From Verrucomicrobiaceae bacterium (GTDB taxonomy: Bacteria > Verrucomicrobiota > Verrucomicrobiia > Verrucomicrobiales > DEV007): DNA of 58,324 nt. Below, in pieces: positions 35,689 to 45,894 of this stretch. The notes beneath the pieces were generated by a model that made no database searches, was not told the origin of the DNA, and was given only the letters and a program-made list of their open reading frames with translations. The stretch's first letter is position 1; each line of letters starts with the position of its first letter. The stretch covers positions 1 to 58,324 of the forward strand of contig SHBV01000014.1 in assembly GCA_004211885.1 (NCBI GenBank), in the 5' to 3' direction. Position numbers and translations under genes: made by a program.

Positions 35689-36783
35689 TTAATTATCATT
35701 GGGCAAGACATCCGTATTTTTACTTTCCTTATGATTTCCCAATTCCAAATCTGAAATTTTTTCACTTCTATTTCCAATTTTGTTACTTGATTTTTCAATT
35801 AAATCTATGTCTTTACTGGCCTGATCAAAATGCGATCTGAGTTTGCCTACCCGATTCATTAGCCGGTTGATATCTACGAGAAGAGTTTCTACCTCTTTTT
35901 GAATTAGACTGGCTTGTTCCCTCATCTGAACGTCACGCATTATTGCCCTTACCGTATTAAGAGTAAGGGACATTGTATTTGGAGAGACGGGATAGACTCG
36001 CAAAGATCGACATTTTTCAACTACTTGTGGCAAACGTAAATGAATTTCAGAAAAAATGCTTTCGGACGGCAGAAACATAAGCGCGGCTTCGGCTGTTTCG
36101 TCCTGCAAAATATATTTTGAAGCTATGTCTTGGGCATGTTTCAAGGTGTCATTTTGCATTTGTTTAAGTGCAACTTGAGCTTCTTTTTCATCTTTGGATT
36201 TCCGAAAACTTTGATAAGCTTCGAGAGGAAATTTACTATCCACTACTACTGGTCCAGGTGGTTTAGGAAGACGAATAATGCAATCTGCTCTCTTCCCATT
36301 CGATAAAGTGAATTGAAAGTCGTATGCACTTTCAGGCAAGCCGTCTTTAACAATATCGGCCAATTGCGTTTCTCCGAATGCGCCGCGTGCTTGTTTATTA
36401 TCTAGTATTTGTTGCAGTTCAACTACTTGCCCTGAAAGTGTCGTGATTTGTTGTTGTGCTTTATCAATTGTGGAAAGTCGCTCTCCAATATTGCTAAGTG
36501 TTTTAGTGGTTTTTTCACCTGATTCTTTTAAATTGTCTGAGACGGTTTTGGATACGTTGTCTAGCTGAGCAGCTAGATTGCGATTGAGCTGACCTCGTGC
36601 ATCTTCTTGGGCTTGTGTGAAACTTTTAAGGCGACCAGTTAACTCAGAATGTTGGCGCCCTATTTCTGTAATTTGTTTTTCAACATTGAAAGAATCCTGA
36701 CGTCCTAATTTGCGTACTAATAGTCCAATTGCTATTCCCAATAATCCTGCAAGTAATGGGATTATAATTGTAGTTTCTGTCAT
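35689..36783 (-). CDS. rmuC: DNA recombination protein RmuC homolog
   Basis: 364 residues. N-terminal membrane segment (IIIPLLAGLLGIAIGLLV), a long coiled-coil region (about residues 30-130), then the RmuC nuclease-like domain: ARGAFGETQLADIVKDGLP, DCIIRLPKPPGPVVVDSKFPLEAY, and EAALMFLPSESIFSEIH. RmuC limits certain DNA rearrangements in E. coli. Divergent from ubiE, with a 95-bp gap. Confidence 0.92.
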   Translation of the reverse strand: MTETTIIIPLLAGLLGIAIGLLVRKLGRQDSFNVEKQITEIGRQHSELTGRLKSFTQAQEDARGQLNRNLAAQLDNVSKTVSDNLKESGEKTTKTLSNIGERLSTIDKAQQQITTLSGQVVELQQILDNKQARGAFGETQLADIVKDGLPESAYDFQFTLSNGKRADCIIRLPKPPGPVVVDSKFPLEAYQSFRKSKDEKEAQVALKQMQNDTLKHAQDIASKYILQDETAEAALMFLPSESIFSEIHLRLPQVVEKCRSLRVYPVSPNTMSLTLNTVRAIMRDVQMREQASLIQKEVETLLVDINRLMNRVGKLRSHFDQASKDIDLIEKSSNKIGNRSEKISDLELGNHKESKNTDVLPNDN

Positions 36784-36878
36784 ATTATTAATTTTAGCAT
36801 TGGCTTTCTTTAGATGACTAGATTAATAGCGATTGAATTTTTTTGCACTAATAACAAACAGGGCGATTATCTCATAAG

Positions 36879-37556
36879 ATGCAAGATCCTAAATATGTGA
36901 AAGATGCTTTTTCTGATATAGCAGATAAATACGTATTTACTAATCATGTCCTAAGTTTTGGTGTTGATATTCTCTGGCGGCGCAAAGTTGCGAAAATGGT
37001 TAGCTCTCAGAAGCCCATCAATGTACTTGACCTTGCTACAGGCAGTGGTGATTTGGCTTTAGAAATACAAAAAAATTGCCCAAAAGCTGAAGTGATAGGG
37101 AGCGATTTTTGTGAGCCTATGCTACGACAAGCAAATAAGAGAGGGTTAGAGAGAACAGTGTTAGCGGATGCATTACACCTTCCATTTTCTGAAAATTATT
37201 TTGATGTAGTGACTGTTGGTTTTGGTTTGCGAAACATGGCTGATTGGTCAGAGGCTTTGAGTGAAATGTTTAGAGTTTTGTCGTCTGGAGGCTATTTGAT
37301 AGTTTTGGATTTCTCTTTACCTAAAGGTTTCATAGGCCGCAGATTATATCGTTTTTATTTACACAAAATACTTCCTGTAGTTGCTGGTTTGATTACCGGG
37401 AAGCGGTCAGCTTATCAGTACCTTGGGGGCACAATTGAATCTTTCCCTTCAGGGAAAGATATGTGTAGCCTGATTGAATCTTGTGGTTTTAATTGTACTA
37501 AAATGCATCCTCTTAACGGAGGAATAGCGACTATATATTCAGCAAAAAAGAAATAG
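36879..37556 (+). CDS. ubiE: Ubiquinone/menaquinone C-methyltransferase
   Basis: SAM-dependent methyltransferase for quinone head-group methylation. 225 residues with the family opening VKDAFSDIADKYVFTNHVLSFGVD, motif I VLDLATGSGDLALEIQK, VTVGFGLRNMADWSEALSEMFRVLSSGG (read in parts) and LDFSLPKGF, plus YLGGTIESFPSGKDMCSLIES. Whether it serves menaquinone or ubiquinone cannot be told from the window. Convergent with the DUF4340 gene, 17 bp apart. Confidence 0.93.
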   Translation: MQDPKYVKDAFSDIADKYVFTNHVLSFGVDILWRRKVAKMVSSQKPINVLDLATGSGDLALEIQKNCPKAEVIGSDFCEPMLRQANKRGLERTVLADALHLPFSENYFDVVTVGFGLRNMADWSEALSEMFRVLSSGGYLIVLDFSLPKGFIGRRLYRFYLHKILPVVAGLITGKRSAYQYLGGTIESFPSGKDMCSLIESCGFNCTKMHPLNGGIATIYSAKKK

Positions 37557-37573
37557 ACTCAGTTCAATGCGAA

Positions 37574-39451
37574 TTATTTTTCTGAAGATTCGCTTATGAT
37601 TGACATGTCGAGAATATTATAATTTTGACGATCGATTAGGCAAATATCCGGACTGTTATTGATACGAGCATAATACAGAAGATTAGCTGATTGTTCGCTG
37701 ATTGGTGCTAATTCAATTTTGAAGGGGTAAATATTCTTATTTGTATCAACTAAAGTGAATTCTATTTTTCTGCATGGATTTAAAAGTGCAATCTCTGCTT
37801 CACTGGTGTTTTTACTCAACCATCTCGTGGCTCGGATAGGTAGGCTTAAATGCTGAGCGAGTTTTAATGCTTGTGCTACATCAATCTGCTTAGATATATT
37901 TTCATTAGCTAAGGACGCTGACCATTCGTTTGATTGGTACTTATATTGAAGCACTAAGGGCGTTTGTGGAGGCTTTGAGGTTTTTATGGATTGAAGATTG
38001 GCCAAATCAAAAGTTGGCCATAGATAAAGTTCTTTATAATCAAGTGGGCTCGTCTTTACTATTGATGGAAATGCGGGGCTGAGCTTGGCAACGGTTCCGC
38101 TCCCATCCACTGTTGCATAGTATTCAATGACATCCTGATCTTTAGCTAATTGTCCTTTTACTAGTAGTTTTCTAGTAACATCAATGAGGTTGGGGGAGCC
38201 GTTGTTCTTAGTTGGATTTTGAGGGTCTAATGCAACAGACTTAATTGTAATACTAAGGGTAGGCTGATTTAAGCCCCATGGCTTTAAGTCGCCTGCTGCA
38301 TCTGCGACAAATTTCACAACTTGTTCTGAGGAAAGTGCATTAAGAATTTTGTATACCCTTTGATGGTCAGCTTTAATTTTCTGAGTTTTATCTATTAGCT
38401 GCCATCCATTATTATCTTGCAAAAGATTTACTTTGCTATTTGGCATGGCGATTAGATCAATGGCCACGACAGATTTAGGATTAAAGGGAAGTAATCGTCG
38501 ATCTCTTATCGCATTCGGATTAAGATTAATAGAATCTAATTCCTTCTTTTCTATCTGGAAGAAAACTCCAGGCCTATCAGAAACTCTTGCAAACATAGAA
38601 TTCTCATTATCTGAATTTGCAAAATCTATAATTGAAGAAATTTTTCCATCGCTTGTTTGAATTGATATCGTTTTTGTTATCGTGGCGAAAGCAGTTGCAA
38701 TTTCACTTTTCGCTTTATCTATAAATGATTGTGAAGTGAGATTAATAATTGTAGATAACCAATCGCTGAAATTTTCATTATCTGTATTTGTTTTTAGAGG
38801 TTTCGTTATTGCCCAAGATTCTCCACCGCTTGCTCTATTGACGTGTAACGCTGAGCCCGATTGATCATTTATTTCTATTTTTCCTATTTTTTGAATGGGA
38901 ATGTTTACTAATTTTTTATCTCTAATTTTATCATAAGGCACATCAACTATTTCTTTAATATCTGACCAGCAGAAGAATGGAGTGCCATCTTTATTTTTGT
39001 CGTTCCATTGTGCGTAAATGGTGTCTGTGACTCCTGTAGCATTGCCAAGAATTATTTCCCCTATTAATTCATTTTCATTCAATAATTTTATGGAAAGATT
39101 GCTTTCAGTAAGCCCCATTTCACTTTTGGAAGGGGCATCTTTGCTTGTAATAGAATCAAACTTTTTGAGTTCTATTAGATCTTGTAAAACTTTTTCTATC
39201 TTTTTTGAGTCGGCCCTGTCAGTGACAGGGTGGGTGATATTCCACCCTTTTTCAGAAGTGCGCGACAAAGAAACTTTACCGCTAGTAGATGATATTTCGA
39301 TTCCATAGATTCTATCGATCTCTTTAATTGGAATAGCTTTGAAATTTTGCTGATTTGTTCCTAAATAACTTTTTTTGCTATAATCCCAAATTGTATAAGC
39401 CGCTAACAAGATTGTTAGTAAAATAAGATATAACGTGCTTTTATTAGGCAT
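37574..39451 (-). CDS. DUF4340 domain protein in GldG-type ABC operon
   Basis: 625 residues with one N-terminal membrane segment (LYLILLTILLAAYTIWDY) and a large extracytoplasmic part. Repeated DUF4340 features are visible: IYGIEISSTSGKVSLSRTSEKGWNIT near the N-terminus, then NESWAITKP-like and NGWQLIDKTQKIKADHQRVY blocks. DUF4340 proteins are regularly found beside GldA/F/G-type ABC genes, as here. Function unknown. Last gene of the minus operon, 25 bp after the GldG-like gene. Confidence 0.88.
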   Translation of the reverse strand: MPNKSTLYLILLTILLAAYTIWDYSKKSYLGTNQQNFKAIPIKEIDRIYGIEISSTSGKVSLSRTSEKGWNITHPVTDRADSKKIEKVLQDLIELKKFDSITSKDAPSKSEMGLTESNLSIKLLNENELIGEIILGNATGVTDTIYAQWNDKNKDGTPFFCWSDIKEIVDVPYDKIRDKKLVNIPIQKIGKIEINDQSGSALHVNRASGGESWAITKPLKTNTDNENFSDWLSTIINLTSQSFIDKAKSEIATAFATITKTISIQTSDGKISSIIDFANSDNENSMFARVSDRPGVFFQIEKKELDSINLNPNAIRDRRLLPFNPKSVVAIDLIAMPNSKVNLLQDNNGWQLIDKTQKIKADHQRVYKILNALSSEQVVKFVADAAGDLKPWGLNQPTLSITIKSVALDPQNPTKNNGSPNLIDVTRKLLVKGQLAKDQDVIEYYATVDGSGTVAKLSPAFPSIVKTSPLDYKELYLWPTFDLANLQSIKTSKPPQTPLVLQYKYQSNEWSASLANENISKQIDVAQALKLAQHLSLPIRATRWLSKNTSEAEIALLNPCRKIEFTLVDTNKNIYPFKIELAPISEQSANLLYYARINNSPDICLIDRQNYNILDMSIISESSEK

Positions 39452-39476
39452 TTTACTAGTTATCTATTAGATGTCT

Positions 39477-40991
39477 TTAATTCCGGCGGGCACTCCACAC
39501 TGCAATGCCAAAGCAAAAAGCGATAGCAGGAAAGATGCAGACAATTAAGTAGAAAAGTGTTTTATATTTTTCTGGTGACATATCGATTCGAAAACTAATT
39601 ACGTTCGTAGGATTTATTCCTAACCGCTCCTCCCGATCAAGTGTCCAATTGATAGAATTCATTACCAATTCAACGTTCAAGCGCGTGGGTATTGGATCTA
39701 GTAGAGTGGAATTACCTATAACTACCATTCTAGAACTTTCTATCTTAACTGCAGAATCTTCTGATCCTCCTTTTTCAACCATAGCTGCGACATAAATTGG
39801 ATTTGGATCAGGAATCATATCGTTTTCACTTCGTTTTGGATAGGGTTCGGTATGATCGAGATCGCCCCAGAATTTGGGATCCGCTGCCAGGATAGGAACT
39901 GCCATTATTCCTTTAGACGCTAAGCCTTCATTATTTTCAGCGACACTTATAGGACAGGTTTGTCCTGAAAAAGTTGTTATAGCACCTTCGTCTGATGAGG
40001 TGATAGGGTTGCCTCCAAGTAATTTGCTTTGCACAGAATAAACTTTTTGAGTTCCTCCGATGCCGGTTGTTTCAGAAAATAAAATGCGATAATTGTTATC
40101 AACTCTAATGCCCAGAGATCGAAGGAAAGGATAGAAGTTAGGCATCTTCGTTTGTGGATTTAACATGAGAACCATAGAGCCTCGCCGCTGTTCCCAATAT
40201 TTTGTAAGAACAGTAACTTCTGAAAGTGAAAAGTCTGTTTCTGGATTTATAATGAGAAGAGAATCTGCATCTTCAGGTATTTTAGTGATATTCCCTAGAG
40301 TTAGCTCTTTTAGTTCAAAAAAGTGTCTGGTGCTCAGGCTGAGTATTTCTTTGTCAGCAGACCTGCCATTTACTTCTTTTAGTTTACCTTTTCCTGCGAC
40401 TAAATAAACGGTTTTAGGTTTACTTTCTGTTGCTGCCAACATCGCTGAAGTTATGGCGTCTTCTCCTGTAAATGTGAGCCCTTTATCGTCCAATAAATCG
40501 TTTTCAGTAAGCTTTTTAATGCGTCCTTCTACTTCGATAAACAGGCAGCTTTGATCAATTGTGGTTTTATAGCGATCTGATATTTCTAATGCTTTATTCT
40601 TATTAATTACAGGATCGAATTCTTCAAAAATAATTTTTCCTTTAGCTATATTTGCATATTGTTCAAGAAGAATTTTAAGTTGGTTGCGAATTTTTGAGCT
40701 TTTTAAGAAAGCCATGGTCAATGTTACCTTTCCATCGAGTTGATCATTCAGGTAAGCTTCAGTGTCTTCCGATACGCTGTATTTTTTTGCAAAGCTAAGA
40801 TCCCATCGCTGGTAGTTCCCATATGAAATATAATTGATAAAAATGAATATTAGGACTGCAAAAAACATCTGCATTAAAACATTTAATGCGATTTTTTTTC
40901 TTTTAATTCTAAGGTCACTAGGTCCCACGTTGGATTCAACGGAATTATCCGAAGAATCTTTGATTTTAATTTGATCATTACTTTCTGACAT
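39477..40991 (-). CDS. GldG-family ABC transporter auxiliary protein
   Basis: About 504 residues. An N-terminal helix (IALNVLMQMFFAVLIFIFINYISYG), a domain starting YQRWDLSFAKKYSVSEDTEAYL (GldG N-terminal type), an alpha/beta part with VYLVAGKGKLKEV and LLIINPETDFSLSEVTVL, and a C-terminal helix (LFYLIVCIFPAIAFCFGIAVW). ATG 40991 is chosen because GGAAAG lies 7 bp upstream and it begins 3 bp after the permease stop; GTG 41006 is the alternative. The family is named for Bacteroidota gliding but is widespread in non-gliders. Confidence 0.9.
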   Translation of the reverse strand: MSESNDQIKIKDSSDNSVESNVGPSDLRIKRKKIALNVLMQMFFAVLIFIFINYISYGNYQRWDLSFAKKYSVSEDTEAYLNDQLDGKVTLTMAFLKSSKIRNQLKILLEQYANIAKGKIIFEEFDPVINKNKALEISDRYKTTIDQSCLFIEVEGRIKKLTENDLLDDKGLTFTGEDAITSAMLAATESKPKTVYLVAGKGKLKEVNGRSADKEILSLSTRHFFELKELTLGNITKIPEDADSLLIINPETDFSLSEVTVLTKYWEQRRGSMVLMLNPQTKMPNFYPFLRSLGIRVDNNYRILFSETTGIGGTQKVYSVQSKLLGGNPITSSDEGAITTFSGQTCPISVAENNEGLASKGIMAVPILAADPKFWGDLDHTEPYPKRSENDMIPDPNPIYVAAMVEKGGSEDSAVKIESSRMVVIGNSTLLDPIPTRLNVELVMNSINWTLDREERLGINPTNVISFRIDMSPEKYKTLFYLIVCIFPAIAFCFGIAVWSARRN

Positions 40992-40993
40992 CG

Positions 40994-41818
40994 TTAGGCT
41001 TTCCACTTTCTGTACTCAAGTACATTGTAGGTGAATGATAGGATGAGAATAGTGAAGCTAAGATAATAAATGAATTGGCGGCTATCAATTAACCCGCTTA
41101 TAAAAATTTGAACATGTTTTACTGTTGAAAAATAAAACAAAGAACCTTGCCATGATTCGGGCACGGGAAGGTCCTGTAAAATAAAACCAACTAGGAAATG
41201 CAACATGCAAAAAGTAAAGCAAGCCATTGCCGCTACTAGTTGATTTTTGGTTAGGGCGGAAGCTAAGCATCCGATTGCAATATTAAAAATACCAACGAGA
41301 AAAATTATTGCATAAGCCCCTATAAATGAACCAATTGCATTGGCATTATCGGCTGAGCTAATACGAAAGAGGAAAAAATTGACTGCGCTTGGAATCCATA
41401 TAATGAAGTAAAACACTAAAGCTGCTAGGTATTTTGCTAGGAGTAAGTGAATTGTTTGTACTGGGGCAGTTAGGAGTGTTTCAATGGTGCCTAATTTTTT
41501 TTCTTCAGAAAAAAGCCTCATAGTAATTACTGGAAAAATAAAGAAATAGGTTAACCAAAATGATGTGGAGCTAAATGTATAACCAATCAATGTTTCATCT
41601 ACATCGGTTTTGCGCAAAATTTCCAAAGCAGCAGTAAAAGAAAATCCATTTAGTAGCATGACTAAAGCCATTACTATCCATGCTATGGGTGAATAAAATA
41701 TCGATTTTAACTCTTTCTTTAATATAACAATTCCAGTTCCTCCTGACAGAAACTTTTGTATTGATATGATAACAATAACGAGAAGAAGGATCGTTATTAT
41801 GACTGTTGAAGTGTTCAT
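40994..41818 (-). CDS. ABC-2 type permease, GldF-like
   Basis: 274 residues, mostly hydrophobic with about six helices. Typical features are LKKELKSIFYSPIAWIVMAL, the conserved MRLFSEEKKLGTIETLLTAPV segment of ABC-2 permeases, and FVGIFNIAIG-like stretches. It pairs with the ATPase 10 bp upstream. The transported substrate is unknown; the DUF4340 and GldG partners suggest an envelope-spanning machine. Confidence 0.9.
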   Translation of the reverse strand: MNTSTVIITILLLVIVIISIQKFLSGGTGIVILKKELKSIFYSPIAWIVMALVMLLNGFSFTAALEILRKTDVDETLIGYTFSSTSFWLTYFFIFPVITMRLFSEEKKLGTIETLLTAPVQTIHLLLAKYLAALVFYFIIWIPSAVNFFLFRISSADNANAIGSFIGAYAIIFLVGIFNIAIGCLASALTKNQLVAAMACFTFCMLHFLVGFILQDLPVPESWQGSLFYFSTVKHVQIFISGLIDSRQFIYYLSFTILILSFTYNVLEYRKWKA

Positions 41819-41828
41819 TTAGGAGTAT

Positions 41829-42773
41829 TTAAGAGCTTGATGTATTTGATTGAGTGATCTCAACAAACGCATCCTCTAGAGTGGCATTCCGAGTTCGAAT
41901 TTCTCGGAGTGGCCACTCTTGAGTATTAGCAAGATGCACTATAGATTCACGGACATCGTTGCCCGGTTCGGTGCGTATAGTAAAATACCCCCATCCTCCG
42001 GATTGATTTTCTTCACTGACTTTTTTTATTCCAGGAATAGAAGCGATCAGGTCTTTCGCTATTTTTGTAGATGCTTTTAATTCGATTGATATTGTGTTGG
42101 CTGAACGTAACTCGCGAGAAAGATCATTTGGTTTTCCATTAGCAATGATTTTGCCTTCATTGAGAATAATAACACGATTACATGTCATCTCGACTTCACT
42201 TAAAATATGAGTAGATATTAAAATTGTATGCCTTATTCCTAGTTGCTTAATTAATTCACGAAAGCTTCGAATTTGATTCGGATCCAGACCATTAGTTGGT
42301 TCGTCCAGAATGAGAAGCTCTGGATTATTGACTAATGCATCCGCAAGGCCTACTCGCTGCTTATAGCCTTTTGAAAGGGAACTTATCATTTGCCGTTTTA
42401 TTTGTTTTAAACCACAAAGTTCGATGGCTTCACTGACCCCTTGTCTTGCTTCTTGACCTCGAAGTCCCTTTAATTGTGCTCTAAATCGAAGATATTCCCT
42501 AACACGCATATCGTCGTATAAGGGGACATTTTCAGGCATATATCCGATTTTTTGTCTGGCTTTTATGGATTCGGAAAAAACGTCATGCCCCCCTATGCTT
42601 GCTGTGCCAGACGTTGGCGGTATGTAACCAGTTAACATTCTAAGGGTTGTGGTCTTTCCTGCTCCGTTTGGTCCTAGGAAACCAACGATTTCACCTGGTT
42701 CCACTTCAAAGGAAATGTTATTTACGGCAGTCCTTTCGACATATTGTTTGGACAGTTTTGAGACTTTTATCAT
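41829..42773 (-). CDS. ABC transporter ATP-binding protein, GldA-like
   Basis: 314 residues. Walker A GPNGAGKTTTLRML, Q-loop IGYMPENVPLYDDMRVREYL, signature LSKGYKQRVGLADAL, Walker B LLILDEPTNGLDPNQI and H-loop LISTHILSEVEMTC. The C-terminal part (ANTISIELKASTKI onward) is the usual extra domain of GldA-type ATPases. First gene of the minus operon, divergent from sucA across 166 bp. Confidence 0.92.
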   Translation of the reverse strand: MIKVSKLSKQYVERTAVNNISFEVEPGEIVGFLGPNGAGKTTTLRMLTGYIPPTSGTASIGGHDVFSESIKARQKIGYMPENVPLYDDMRVREYLRFRAQLKGLRGQEARQGVSEAIELCGLKQIKRQMISSLSKGYKQRVGLADALVNNPELLILDEPTNGLDPNQIRSFRELIKQLGIRHTILISTHILSEVEMTCNRVIILNEGKIIANGKPNDLSRELRSANTISIELKASTKIAKDLIASIPGIKKVSEENQSGGWGYFTIRTEPGNDVRESIVHLANTQEWPLREIRTRNATLEDAFVEITQSNTSSS

Positions 42774-42939
42774 TAGAAATCTATTTTCTAAGTTACTGCC
42801 TATAAAGACAGTTTAGAAAGGCTCATTAGTTTAACCGAAAACGTCATTCTTGCCTTAAAATTTTTATTAGAGTTTTGCTTTCTATAGCGAAATTTCTTTA
42901 CCAGCTGGATTCCTGCATTTTTAGTACTTAACAATTATA

Positions 42940-45732
42940 ATGAACAGCAGCATTGCTTCACGATTTAACGCTAATCTATTGGATGAAAAGTTTGCTCTTT
43001 GGCGAGATGATCCAAGATCAGTAGATTCAGATTGGGCAGCGTTTTTTGAAGGTTTTTCTCTTGGCATGGCGCAAATTGAGAGAGATATAAAGTTTTCAGA
43101 TGCTCCTAAATTTAAAGAAAAGGCAAGTGATTCGCGGAATGACCCTTTACGGGTCACCCTGACCGACCCTGTTTTTCGAGCCAGAGTTGTTAGCTTACTT
43201 TATAATTATAGAGCTCTTGGGCATACTGAGGCATGGGTAGACCCATTGAGCCTTTCTCCTCCTGCTAATTCTCGACTAAGTTACGAGCAGTTTGGATTTA
43301 GTGAAGTAGATCTAAAGGAACAAGTAGCGAGCCAATTTTTTGCTCAAGGTAAAGCCATGTCTCTTTCGGAAATGATAGGGAGATTGCAGGGAATCTATTG
43401 TGGGAAAATAGGATTTGAATATATGGGAATCCATAATTCTGAGATTAGGCATTGGATAAGAGATCGCATTGAAAATAGACCCTCACCAGCGACTCTTGAA
43501 TATCCTAATACAAAAATGATTTTGAATTGGCTCGTAGAGGCAGAAGAATTTGAAAATTATCTCCATCAGAAATTTGTCGCACAGAAAAGATTTGGCTTAG
43601 AAGGAGGAGAATCGACCTTAGTGGCTTTGAACACCTTGCTATATCAAGGCATTGGTAATGGAGTAGAAGAAATTGTGATGGGAATGGCTCATCGTGGTCG
43701 ACTAAATGTTTTGGCAAATTTTCTTCAAAAGCCATTATCTGTTCTATTTAATGAATTCTCAGAAAATTATGTTCCTGATTTAGTATGTGGGGATGGCGAT
43801 GTTAAATATCATCTAGGTTATGAAACTAGGCGCGAAATTGAGGGGTCTTCAGTTAATATTTTTCTGGCTCCAAATCCGAGCCATTTAGAGGCAGTAAATT
43901 CTGTAGTAGAAGGTATGGCGCGAGCGCGACAAAGGTTAATTGGTAATACTGATAAACGTGATCGTGTTTTACCGATACTTTTGCATGGTGACGCCGCTTT
44001 TGCTGGGCAAGGTTCAGTGGCTGAAGTGCTGAATTTCTCGCAATTGCCAGGTTATAGGACAGGCGGAACGATCCATATTGTTATTAATAACCAGATTGGG
44101 TTTACTACAATGCCATCTGATGCTCGTTCTTCAGTTTACTGTACGGACATTGCTAAAATGATAGAGGCCCCTATTTTTCATGTCAATGGAGATAGCCCTC
44201 TAGAGGTTGCATATGTGACAGGGTTAGCTCTTGAATATCGTCAGAAATTTGGTCGAGATGTAGTAATTGACATCGTTTGTTATCGTCGTCATGGGCACAA
44301 TGAAGCGGATGAGCCAGCTTTTACTCAGCCTAAAATCTACCGCACTATTCGCAGTAAAAAATCCACAGCTGAAATCTATAAAGATTATTTATTGAGCGAA
44401 GGTCAAATCTCGGAGGATGAAATCTCTGAAATCACTAATGAATATCATGCACGGTTGGATTCTGAGTTTCAATCGGTTGAAGGAAGAGATAATGATGCGC
44501 ACATATCTTTCAGAGGAGCAGCTGCAGAAGTGCAAGAAGATGCATATTCTTATGAAGTAATACCTACCGGAATCTCTATTGAGGAAATACGTGAATTGGG
44601 GAGAAAATTAGTTAAAATTCCTGATGACTTTTCAATTAATGCTAAAATAGAAAAGCTATTTCTAGCTAGGCGCGCTAAAGCAACTGAAGAAGGAGGGCCC
44701 TACGATTGGGCCTACGCAGAGGCTCTTGCTTTCGCTTCATTGCTTGATTCAGGTTACCCTGTAAGACTTTCAGGACAGGATGTTCGTCGTGGTACATTTA
44801 GTCAGAGGCATTGTGTATTGTATGATTCTCAAAACAGAGAGCGATACGTGCCGTTGAAAAATCTTAGTTCAAACCAGGCTAGCTTTTGTGCATATAACAG
44901 CTTGTTATCAGAAGCTGGCGTTTTGGGTTTTGATTATGGTTATAATTTAATGGTTCCTCAAATGTTGATTTGTTGGGAGGCTCAGTTTGGTGATTTTGTT
45001 AACGGCGCTCAGGTAATAATAGATCAATTTATTAGTTCAGCTGAATCAAAGTGGGGAAAACCTTCTAATTTAGTGATGCTTCTTCCTCATGGTTATGAAG
45101 GTCAGGGTCCTGAGCATTCAAGTGCTAGGCTTGAGAGATTTCTGCAATCATGCGCTGGTGGTAATTTACAAGTTTGTAACCTCACTAGCCCTGCACAATA
45201 CTTTCATGTTTTACGAAGACAGATTATTAGAAAGTTACGGAAACCTCTAATTTTGATGTCACCTAAGAGCTTATTAAGGCATCCAGAATGCATTTCACTT
45301 GAAAATGATTTTTCTGATGGATCGCATTTTTGCGAAATGCTTGATGATTACCAACTAGTTGATCGTCCCGAGCGAGTAACTCGTATTATCTTTTGCTCAG
45401 GCAAGGTCTATTATGATTTATTAAAGTTTAGAAACGAAAATAAAATCAGAAATACTGCAATTATTCGCATAGAGCAGTTATATCCTTTTCATTGGAAAAT
45501 GCTCAGTCAAATTATAGAACGTTATCCGAGAGCATATAAAAAATGGGTTTGGTGCCAGGAAGAACCTCTTAATATGGGAGCTTGGAGTTACATTAGTCCA
45601 CGCTTAAATGAAGCCGGCAGAGGTAATGTTCGTTATGCTGGTCGCGAACGAAGTGCAAGTACCGCTTCGGGATCCAAAGCAATTCATAATGCGGAACAGC
45701 GCAGATTGGTTCAAAAAGCTTTTAGTGTTTAA
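42940..45732 (+). CDS. sucA: 2-oxoglutarate dehydrogenase E1 component
   Basis: Thiamine diphosphate-dependent decarboxylase of the TCA cycle. 930 residues, the standard length. N-terminal E1 tether-like region (RFNANLLDEKFALWRDDPRSVDSDWAAFF), then VMGMAHRGRLNVLANFL, HGDAAFAGQGSVAEVLNFS, the ThDP segment INNQIGFTT, DIVCYRRHGHNEADEP, SGQDVRRGTFSQRHCVLYD and LLPHGYEGQGPEHSSARLERF. Followed by sucB on the same strand after a 162-bp gap; E3 and succinyl-CoA synthetase are not in the window. Confidence 0.97.
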   Translation: MNSSIASRFNANLLDEKFALWRDDPRSVDSDWAAFFEGFSLGMAQIERDIKFSDAPKFKEKASDSRNDPLRVTLTDPVFRARVVSLLYNYRALGHTEAWVDPLSLSPPANSRLSYEQFGFSEVDLKEQVASQFFAQGKAMSLSEMIGRLQGIYCGKIGFEYMGIHNSEIRHWIRDRIENRPSPATLEYPNTKMILNWLVEAEEFENYLHQKFVAQKRFGLEGGESTLVALNTLLYQGIGNGVEEIVMGMAHRGRLNVLANFLQKPLSVLFNEFSENYVPDLVCGDGDVKYHLGYETRREIEGSSVNIFLAPNPSHLEAVNSVVEGMARARQRLIGNTDKRDRVLPILLHGDAAFAGQGSVAEVLNFSQLPGYRTGGTIHIVINNQIGFTTMPSDARSSVYCTDIAKMIEAPIFHVNGDSPLEVAYVTGLALEYRQKFGRDVVIDIVCYRRHGHNEADEPAFTQPKIYRTIRSKKSTAEIYKDYLLSEGQISEDEISEITNEYHARLDSEFQSVEGRDNDAHISFRGAAAEVQEDAYSYEVIPTGISIEEIRELGRKLVKIPDDFSINAKIEKLFLARRAKATEEGGPYDWAYAEALAFASLLDSGYPVRLSGQDVRRGTFSQRHCVLYDSQNRERYVPLKNLSSNQASFCAYNSLLSEAGVLGFDYGYNLMVPQMLICWEAQFGDFVNGAQVIIDQFISSAESKWGKPSNLVMLLPHGYEGQGPEHSSARLERFLQSCAGGNLQVCNLTSPAQYFHVLRRQIIRKLRKPLILMSPKSLLRHPECISLENDFSDGSHFCEMLDDYQLVDRPERVTRIIFCSGKVYYDLLKFRNENKIRNTAIIRIEQLYPFHWKMLSQIIERYPRAYKKWVWCQEEPLNMGAWSYISPRLNEAGRGNVRYAGRERSASTASGSKAIHNAEQRRLVQKAFSV

Positions 45733-45894
45733 AAATGATTGATGAAGGCTAATTATGTACGATTTTCCAAGATTCATATGTTTAATAGGCTTGTGTGAAT
45801 GCTAAAATATCTCAAAAAAGTGGTATTTGATTTAAAATGGTCTAATTATCAAAAAGAATTTTACGATAACTTGATACATCGATTTTTATAATTA

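Noticed and set aside
45733..45894. Possible gene or RNA in the sucA-sucB gap
   Set aside because: No ORF with features and no clear stem; it looks like an AT-rich spacer.
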